Part shown: positions 58,778 to 64,000 of the stretch, piece by piece | Numbering within the stretch: the first letter of the stretch is position 1 | Layout of the letters: each line of letters starts with the position of its first letter | Assembly (NCBI RefSeq): GCF_042654245.1 | Contig: NZ_JBHSGI010000016.1 | Location: 68,897-132,896 of the forward strand | Origin: Seohaeicola_A nanhaiensis | GTDB taxonomy: Bacteria > Pseudomonadota > Alphaproteobacteria > Rhodobacterales > Rhodobacteraceae | Reading direction: 5' to 3' | Length of the DNA stretch: 64,000 nt | Position numbers and translations under genes: made by a program | The notes under the pieces: model-generated | Seen by the model: only the letters and a program-made list of their open reading frames with translations | What the model was told of the DNA's origin: nothing | Databases searched by the model: none

Positions 58778-59557
58778 ATGAAACTGCTCAAATCGCTGGC
58801 TGTCGCTGTTGCCGTTCTGACCGTTCCGGTCGTGGCGCAGGCGCAGTCGGCGCTGAACGACATCCTGAATTCCGGCGTCCTGAAGGTGGGCACCACCGGG
58901 GACTGGAACCCGATGACGATGAAGGACGTCGCGACCAACAGCTATACCGGCTACGACATCGACGTGATGACCGCGCTGGCCGAGGACATGGGGGTGAAGG
59001 TCGAATTCGTGCCGACCGACTGGAAGACGCTGGTGAACGGCGTCACGGCGGGCACCTATCACATCACCGGCTCGGCCTCGATCTCGGCCGGGCGGGCGAA
59101 GGCGGCGGGCTATTCGCAGAGCTATTTCTCGCTGGCGACGGTGCCGCTGATCAACAAGAAGGACGCCGACAAGTTCAAGGACTGGGCGGATCTGGACAAG
59201 GCGGAGGTGTCGGTCGCGGCAACTCTGGGCACGACGCAGGAGGCGCAGGTCAAGTCGTTCTTCCCGAACGCCAAGCATGTGATTGTCGAGGCCCCGGCGC
59301 GCGATTTCCAGGAAGTGCTGGCGGGACGGGCGCAGGCCCATATCACCTCGAACGTCGAGGCCAACAAGCTGGTGGCGCAATATCCCGAGCTGATGATCGT
59401 GCCGGTCAAGGCGCCGCGCGCGCGCACGCCGGTGGCGATGCTGCTGCCGCAGGCGGATCAGGTCTGGATCAACTACGTCAACACCTGGATCACGCTGAAG
59501 AAAGAGGCCGGGCTGTTCGACGAGCTGGCGGCCAAGTGGAACCTGTCGAACAACTGA
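58778..59557 (+). CDS. polar amino acid ABC substrate-binding protein
   Basis: The 259-residue periplasmic protein has a signal peptide (cleavage after AQA, about residue 23) and a SBP_bac_3 fold with VLKVGTTGDWNPMTM, YTGYDIDVMTALAEDMG and ITGSASISAGRAKAAGYS. This subset resembles cyclohexadienyl-dehydratase-like binding proteins. It likely serves the divergent permease-ATPase pair, and it heads a plus-strand operon with the GST and creatininase-family genes. Confidence 0.92.
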   Translation: MKLLKSLAVAVAVLTVPVVAQAQSALNDILNSGVLKVGTTGDWNPMTMKDVATNSYTGYDIDVMTALAEDMGVKVEFVPTDWKTLVNGVTAGTYHITGSASISAGRAKAAGYSQSYFSLATVPLINKKDADKFKDWADLDKAEVSVAATLGTTQEAQVKSFFPNAKHVIVEAPARDFQEVLAGRAQAHITSNVEANKLVAQYPELMIVPVKAPRARTPVAMLLPQADQVWINYVNTWITLKKEAGLFDELAAKWNLSNN

Positions 59558-59558
59558 C

Positions 59559-60185
59559 GTGCTGATCTATGCGATACCGCCCAGCCTCTATTGCGCCAAG
59601 CTGAGGATCGTCTTGCGCGCGAAGGGGCTGGCGTGGCGGGAAGAGCCGCCGCCGGGTGGCTATGGCTCGGCCGAATACAAGCGGGTGGTGCCCTCGGGGA
59701 ACCTGCCCGCGCTGGTCGAGGACGGCTTTCTGCTGGCCGATGGCGAGGCGATTGCCGAGTATCTGGAGGAGCGGTTTCCCGAGCCTGCGCTGATGCCGGT
59801 GGACTTGCGCGAGCGCGCGAGGATGCGCGAGCGGGGGCGGTTTCACGACACCCGGCTGGAGCCGGCGGTGCGGCGGCTGTTCCCGCATATCGAACGCGAG
59901 GGGCGCGATGCGGGCGTCGTGCGCCAAGCGGTGGTCGAGATCGAGGCGCGGCTGGGGCAGTTCGCGCGGATGGTCGGCGACGATCTGCCCTTTGGGCTGG
60001 GCGATTGCGGCTGGCCGATCACGCTGTTGTGGATCGAGCTGCTGGGGCCGGTGATGGGGTTTTCCGTGACCCTGCCTGCGGAGGTGGCGGCCTATCGCGA
60101 CCGGCTGGCGGATGTGCCCTGGGTGGCGGCGGAACTGGCGGCCTATCGCCCGGCGGTCGAGGCGTTTCTGGCGTCCGAGCGATGA
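59559..60185 (+). CDS. glutathione S-transferase-family protein
   Basis: The 208-residue protein has a thioredoxin-like N-domain (about 1-75, with SLYCAKLRIVLRAKGL and PSGNLPALVEDGF, the cis-Pro and glutathione-site DGEAIAEYLEERFP) and a helical C-domain. The catalytic Ser/Cys is likely in SLYCAK. It starts with GTG, 1 bp after the binding-protein gene, and overlaps the creatininase gene by 4 bp. It may isomerise or conjugate the imported compound. Confidence 0.88.
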   Translation: MLIYAIPPSLYCAKLRIVLRAKGLAWREEPPPGGYGSAEYKRVVPSGNLPALVEDGFLLADGEAIAEYLEERFPEPALMPVDLRERARMRERGRFHDTRLEPAVRRLFPHIEREGRDAGVVRQAVVEIEARLGQFARMVGDDLPFGLGDCGWPITLLWIELLGPVMGFSVTLPAEVAAYRDRLADVPWVAAELAAYRPAVEAFLASER

Positions 60186-60910
60186 GACTGGACCATATGA
60201 CATGGCCCGCCGTCGAGGCGGCGATTTCCCGTGGTGCGGGGGTGTTCCTGCCGGTCGGCTCGACCGAGCAGCACGGGCCGATGGGGCTGATCGGGACCGA
60301 TGCGCTGTGCGCCACGATGATCGCCGAGGGCGCGGCGCGGGCGGTGGGCGCACTGGTGGCGCCGACGCTGGCGCTGACCCCGTCGCCGTTCAACACCGCC
60401 TTTCCGGGCACGCTGTCGATTTCCGAGGGTGTCTTTGCCGCGCTGGCGGGCGAGGTGATCGACGGGCTGGCGGCGCAGGGGTTCGCGCGGATCTATGTGC
60501 TGAACGCGCATGGCGCGAACCTCGCGCCCTTGCGGGGCGTGCTGGCGGCGCGGCCTTCGGTGGTGGCGCGGCTGAAGAGCTGGTGGGATTTCGAGCCGGT
60601 CAATGTGCTGCGGCGGGACTGGTATGGCGACTGGGAGGGGATGCATGCGACGCCCTCGGAAGTCGCGATCACGATGATGCTGGGCGACCTGCCGGTGGTC
60701 GATGCCGCGCGGGAGCCGCCGGAGCGGCTGACCGCGGAGTATATCAAGGCCCATGCGGGTGACCGGCACGGCCCGCCGGACGCGCATCGGCGCGATTTCC
60801 CGGACGGGCGGGTCGGGTCGCATTCGGCGCTGGCGACGCGGGCGCAAGGGGAGCAACTGCTCGCCGCCGCCGTGCAGGCGGTGGCCGGGGATTACCGCGC
60901 CTTCGCCTGA
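60182..60910 (+). CDS. creatininase-family amidohydrolase
   Basis: The 242-residue metal-dependent hydrolase of the creatininase/MftE family has the signature VGSTEQHGPMGLIGTD near residue 25, NAHGANLAPLRG and the metal-binding Glu in MHATPSEVAITM. The family hydrolyses cyclic amides such as creatinine and formamides, or performs peptide maturation. It is in one operon with the amino acid binding protein and the GST, so breakdown of an imported amide or nitrogen compound is plausible. Its end overlaps the convergent M29-like gene by 19 bp. Confidence 0.9.
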   Translation: MRLDHMTWPAVEAAISRGAGVFLPVGSTEQHGPMGLIGTDALCATMIAEGAARAVGALVAPTLALTPSPFNTAFPGTLSISEGVFAALAGEVIDGLAAQGFARIYVLNAHGANLAPLRGVLAARPSVVARLKSWWDFEPVNVLRRDWYGDWEGMHATPSEVAITMMLGDLPVVDAAREPPERLTAEYIKAHAGDRHGPPDAHRRDFPDGRVGSHSALATRAQGEQLLAAAVQAVAGDYRAFA

Positions 60911-62010
60911 GCGGGGGCGGTGAGGCGACCGTTTGGCCCCAGCCCGATCTCGCGCGGCGGCGCGGCAAAGGCCGCGGCGGCGCAGGGGTATTGCGCGAGG
61001 ATGTCTACACCCCCTGCAATACGGTCGGGGTGGAGGCGGCCGGTGTCCCAGACCTTCACGCCGTCGAGCGTCACGGTCGGGTCGATCACGTTCAGCGAGA
61101 TCTCGCCCGGCGCATAGGCGCCGCAGGTGTGGAAATGCAGGACGCGCGGGCTGCCGAAGGCGCTGCCCGACCAGCGTTCGGGGGAGTCGCCCGCGAGGCC
61201 GGCGAAGGCGCAGCCGGGGTGGATGCCGGCGTGCCAGGAATGCACGAAGGTCCAGTCGATGCCGAAGCGCGCGCCGATTTCGCGGTAGTGGCGGGCGGCG
61301 CGGTCGACATCGGCGGGGGTGCCGTCGAAGCCCAGAATGCGGTTGCCGTCGACATGCACCCGCAGCACGTCGTCGAGCGGCAGGGCGTAGGGATCGTAAT
61401 AGCGCGAGCCGGTGCCGATCAGGAACCCGGCCTGGGCGATGACGCCGGCATAGGGCGCCGCCGGGACCGGGGCGAAGACGGCCATCGGGAAGCGGGTGAC
61501 GCCGACCTCGCCGCCCTGTTCCGGGAAGGGCGCGCCTGGGCCGGAGAAATCGGTGCCGAGCGGGCAGGTCACGCGGATCGTCCGCGCCGAGGCGAGCGCG
61601 CTGTTGATCCGGTATTTCAGCGCCTCGAAGGCGTGGTGATGGGCGCGACCGAAATCCGAACGCAGCGCCTCGGCGTCGAGCGCATAGCTGACCACAGGGC
61701 GGATCGCGTCGAAGGCCGGGTCAAACCGCAGCTGGTCGCCCAGGCGCGCGAGGAAGAGCACGCGGTCGGCGGCCCCCATTTCGGCCAGCAGAGGCGCGTC
61801 GGGCGGGGGGGCGTCGGGGGTGAAGGCGACCTCGCGCAGGTGCGGGTGCAGGCCCATGCCACGCGCCGCTTCGATCACCGCGCCGGCGATGCGGCTGTCG
61901 TAATACCCAAGCTGCGGATCCTCGGCCAGTACCAGCAGGGTCTGGCCCGGCGCCATGCCTGCACAGTTTGCCAGCAGATTATGCGCGCCGTCCCGAAGTG
62001 CCTGCCCCAC
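60892..62010 (-). CDS. M29 aminopeptidase-like protein
   Basis: The 372-residue protein resembles the M29 (AmpS/aminopeptidase T) and related 2,5-dihydroxypyridine dioxygenase-like group, with SRYYDPYALPLDDVLRVHVDG and ending in a His-rich WHAGIHPGC and LHFHTCGAYAPGEIS region that could bind metal. It would hydrolyse a peptide or oxygenate a ring in NicX-like relatives. A GTG start (62008-62010) is used. It is divergent from the LysR gene, which probably controls it. Substrate unknown. Confidence 0.75.
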   Translation of the reverse strand: MGQALRDGAHNLLANCAGMAPGQTLLVLAEDPQLGYYDSRIAGAVIEAARGMGLHPHLREVAFTPDAPPPDAPLLAEMGAADRVLFLARLGDQLRFDPAFDAIRPVVSYALDAEALRSDFGRAHHHAFEALKYRINSALASARTIRVTCPLGTDFSGPGAPFPEQGGEVGVTRFPMAVFAPVPAAPYAGVIAQAGFLIGTGSRYYDPYALPLDDVLRVHVDGNRILGFDGTPADVDRAARHYREIGARFGIDWTFVHSWHAGIHPGCAFAGLAGDSPERWSGSAFGSPRVLHFHTCGAYAPGEISLNVIDPTVTLDGVKVWDTGRLHPDRIAGGVDILAQYPCAAAAFAAPPREIGLGPNGRLTAPAQAKAR

Positions 62011-62076
62011 AGCCGCCCCGTCGTTTCCCTTGTCCCGGAAACAGGATAATCGGAAATCGCGGGCCGGGCCATTTGA

Positions 62077-62098
62077 CTAACGTAATGCGGGCCGTTAG
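62077..62098. promoter_or_regulatory. LysR-type operator
   Basis: CTAACG (62077-62082) and CGTTAG (62093-62098) are perfect reverse complements with a 10-base spacer. A second dyad, TTAG-N5-CTAA, overlaps its right end (62095-62107). It lies 11 bp before the lysR start in the divergent promoter region and fits the recognition-site form of LysR proteins. Confidence 0.55.
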
Positions 62099-62108
62099 CA
62101 AAACTAAT

Positions 62109-63026
62109 ATGAAGCCCAACCTTCCCTTCACCTCGCTGCGCACCTTCGAGAGTGTCGCCCGCCTGCGCGGCTTCGGGCGCGCGGCGGAGGAACTGGGGGT
62201 GACGCAGAGCGCGGTCAGCCAGCATGTGAAATCGCTGGAGGAATGGCTGGGCCTCAGGCTGCTGAACCGGGGCGGCGGGCGCGTCAGCCCGACCGAGGAG
62301 GGCGCGCGGCTGGCGGCGGCGGTGACCGAAGGCTTTGGCATGGTCACCTCGGTCTGCCGCGACCTGCGGGAGGTGGGCGCGCAGGATCTGGGGCTGGTGC
62401 TGTCCTGCCTGCCGGGCTTCGCCTTCAACTGGCTGTTTCCCCGCCTGATCTCTTTCGATCAGGCGCATCCCGATCTGCCGGTGTCGATCAACACCTCGGC
62501 CAAGCTGGTGAATTTCGACGACGAGGATGTGGATCTGGCGATCCGCTACGGCCTGGGCGATTATCGCGGGCTGCATGTGGAGAAGCTGCTGACCGAGACG
62601 CTGTTTCCGGTCTGTTCGCCCGAGCTGCTGGCACGGGGGCCGAAGCTGGACGAGCCTGCGGATCTGGCAGGGCATACGCTGCTGTATGACGACATCGCCG
62701 ATATCGGCGGGTCGCCCCCGACCTGGGAGTTCTGGGCGCAGCAGTCGGGGATCGTGCTGCCCAAGCCCGTGCGGGTGCGCCGCTTCGGCCAGTCGAACAT
62801 GGTGGTGCAGGCGGCGATCCGGGGCCTGGGCGTCGCGCTGGGGCGCGAGCCGCTGGTGATCGACGCGCTGACCGACGGGCGGCTGGTGCGGCCCTTCGAG
62901 GGCACGGTCGAGTCGCAGTTCGCCTATTGGATCGTCTGCCCCCACGACGCGCTGAAATCGCCAAGGGTCCGGGCGCTGCGGGACTGGCTGCACGCGGAGG
63001 TGGCGCGGCAGGGGAGGGTGGCGTAG
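62109..63026 (+). CDS. LysR-family transcriptional regulator
   Basis: The 305-residue protein has an N-terminal winged helix (about 8-65, with FGRAAEELGVTQSAVSQHV and LGLRLLNRGGGRVSPTEEG) and a C-terminal substrate-binding region similar to GcvA. It is divergent from the M29-like gene and about 100 bp away, so it probably controls that gene and itself. The ATG at 62109 directly follows the operator-like repeat. Effector unknown. Confidence 0.92.
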   Translation: MKPNLPFTSLRTFESVARLRGFGRAAEELGVTQSAVSQHVKSLEEWLGLRLLNRGGGRVSPTEEGARLAAAVTEGFGMVTSVCRDLREVGAQDLGLVLSCLPGFAFNWLFPRLISFDQAHPDLPVSINTSAKLVNFDDEDVDLAIRYGLGDYRGLHVEKLLTETLFPVCSPELLARGPKLDEPADLAGHTLLYDDIADIGGSPPTWEFWAQQSGIVLPKPVRVRRFGQSNMVVQAAIRGLGVALGREPLVIDALTDGRLVRPFEGTVESQFAYWIVCPHDALKSPRVRALRDWLHAEVARQGRVA

Positions 63027-63184
63027 GGGGTGATCCGGGTGGTGTTCATGTTGGGTTGCTTGGCCCGGCGTCAATGGCTGCTGGGCGGACTTAGTTGCCT
63101 TTAAGCCTCTGGGCTTCTATCGCTGCAAGCAGCGCTTACGCTCATCTCATTCTTCTTCTAAGGTTCGAGTGAGGATGGCAGAAA

Positions 63185-63712
63185 TTGAAACCCAACAAGA
63201 CGCTCTTCTTTGATGTTTTGAAGCACGTGGCATCGGTCTGCCGCTCCGAAGGATTTGTCGAACACCCAAGTTATGTTTCGGCATGGGAACCGGCGAACCA
63301 AGCATATCAAGCAACACTAATCCGCCTGAGTGCTTCTGACCACATTGACCAATTTAACGTGTCATTCCTTCCATCTGGGCACTCGTTTCGGTTTGATGTC
63401 AATAGAAGTGCAAACTCATTTGGCATCAAATCTTTGGAAGACATTCCACAAGAGGCAGGAAAATGGACGGATTGTTGGCTTTATCGACCGCGTGACCAAT
63501 ACATGCTCATGAATGGTAGGGCGTGGAACGTATTTTCAATCAAGCTAGACTTTAAAGTAAGCAAGCGGAAGCCGTTGGATGTAGAAACAGAGACGCTCAA
63601 GGTCTGTCGGGATTTTGATCGTAATTCTAAATTTCTGTTTTCTGCCCTTTCCGGTGACTATCATGGACGCCTGGTAGCCGTCCGTCACTATGAAATTGCG
63701 CGCCCGGAATAA
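63185..63712 (+). CDS. hypothetical protein in AT-rich segment
   Basis: I do not recognise this 175-residue protein. It begins MKPNKTLFFDVLKHVAS (from a TTG at 63185) and contains a central YQATLIRLSASDHIDQF segment; no membrane helix or catalytic motif is seen. The base composition is clearly lower in GC than the neighbours. An upstream ATG (63175) is in another frame and gives only 12 codons, so the 5' end may be frameshifted or truncated. It likely arrived by transfer, next to an IS-like end. Confidence 0.55.
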   Translation: MKPNKTLFFDVLKHVASVCRSEGFVEHPSYVSAWEPANQAYQATLIRLSASDHIDQFNVSFLPSGHSFRFDVNRSANSFGIKSLEDIPQEAGKWTDCWLYRPRDQYMLMNGRAWNVFSIKLDFKVSKRKPLDVETETLKVCRDFDRNSKFLFSALSGDYHGRLVAVRHYEIARPE

Positions 63713-63935
63713 CTCTACAGGCGCCCGCTTTGTCCCACATCATCGACATTGATGCCGACCGCAGCATCGGTAAGTGTGGGCTCCCAGCGGTCATCCGACA
63801 GTTCCTGTCAGGCTCTCTGGGTCGCCGAAGCACGGCAAAGTCGGCCGTGCGGACAAAGCCGTCGTCCAAAACCGCTAATTTTGCCAGTCAAACAGCAATG
63901 GAATGTGCCACGTGTAGCCGTCAGGTGCGTCGGCG
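63713..63935. other. AT-richer region without gene
   Basis: No gene with credible features is seen. The open frames here are short and have no recognisable protein. The region links the orphan gene to the putative IS end. Confidence 0.4.
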
Positions 63936-64000
63936 GGCTCTGTTGCACAAATCGCATGAGGGATTCATCTCGTGAATCCAGCGTGGTAGCTGGGATGCAT
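63936..64000. mobile_element. terminal inverted repeat of a probable IS5-family element, cut by window end
   Basis: GGCTCTGTTGCACAAATC (63936-63953) resembles the terminal repeats of IS5/IS903-group elements, such as GGCTTTGTTGAATAAATC of IS903, which are frequent in Rhodobacteraceae. The transposase would lie beyond the window. The identification rests on the 18-base end alone. Confidence 0.5.

Noticed and set aside
1..64000. CRISPR arrays, rRNA operons or a plasmid or phage origin
   Set aside because: No regular repeat-spacer pattern, rRNA sequence, iterons or phage structural genes were seen; the only repeats are the intergenic hairpins and the rluB tail.

Overview
The window is a GC-rich chromosomal segment whose gene content points to an alphaproteobacterium of the Rhodobacteraceae (Paracoccus/Rhodobacter relatives). 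Pointers are a short PutA with a divergent Lrp-type PutR, a LexA box of the GTTC-N7-GTTC type known from Rhodobacter, carnitine, LIV-transport and beta-oxidation loci, and a dispersed intergenic hairpin repeat that I associate with this family. Genus and species cannot be read from the sequence alone.

Layout. 1-5.4 kb: a minus-strand operon of a poorly understood membrane/stress set (small membrane peptide, XpaC, TelA, DUF2927 lipoprotein, SPFH protein, cytochrome b561, zinc-ribbon protein running off the edge). 5.4-12 kb: rluB, tadA, putA/putR and a TPR protein. 12.1-12.4 kb: a tRNA-Leu(UAA) gene split by a 217-nt group I intron at the position used by cyanobacterial and plastid tRNA-Leu introns. 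12.5-17.1 kb: an MFS transporter and an HtrA-type protease divergent from a two-component system. 17.3-23.5 kb: a tightly packed minus-strand set (imuA-like gene, feruloyl-CoA synthase, SbcD/YhaO-like nuclease, YhaN-like ATPase) behind a perfect LexA box, so a CoA ligase may be under SOS control together with repair genes. 23.9-30 kb: an aldo/keto reductase, then a carnitine-to-glycine-betaine locus (cdhR, cdhC, a lipocalin-like lipoprotein, a cdhA-thioesterase fusion, an SDR) ending in a decayed gene.

30.2-35.1 kb: a minus-strand amino-acid or hydroxy-amino-acid cluster (cupin, GNAT, DSD1-type PLP enzyme, ornithine-cyclodeaminase-like reductase, aldehyde dehydrogenase). 35.2-37.2 kb: a truncated FAD oxidoreductase and an AT-richer insert carrying an ApeA-like HEPN protein, a likely anti-phage gene. 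37.3-51.9 kb: one large plus-strand catabolic locus: LIV-type ABC importer, acyl-CoA synthetase, two tandem substrate-binding proteins, enoyl-CoA hydratases, acyl-CoA dehydrogenase, a TetR regulator, thiolase, a MaoC pair and an SDR. Together these would import a carboxylic acid, make its CoA ester and shorten it. Matching inverted repeats before the operon and before tetR suggest TetR control.

52-63 kb: an SDR, mannonate dehydratase, two of the three xanthine-dehydrogenase-type subunits, a class III aminotransferase, a polar amino acid ABC importer, a GST, a creatininase-family protein, an M29-type peptidase-like protein and a divergent LysR. The last kilobase is AT-richer, holds one orphan gene and ends in what looks like the terminal repeat of an IS5-family element.
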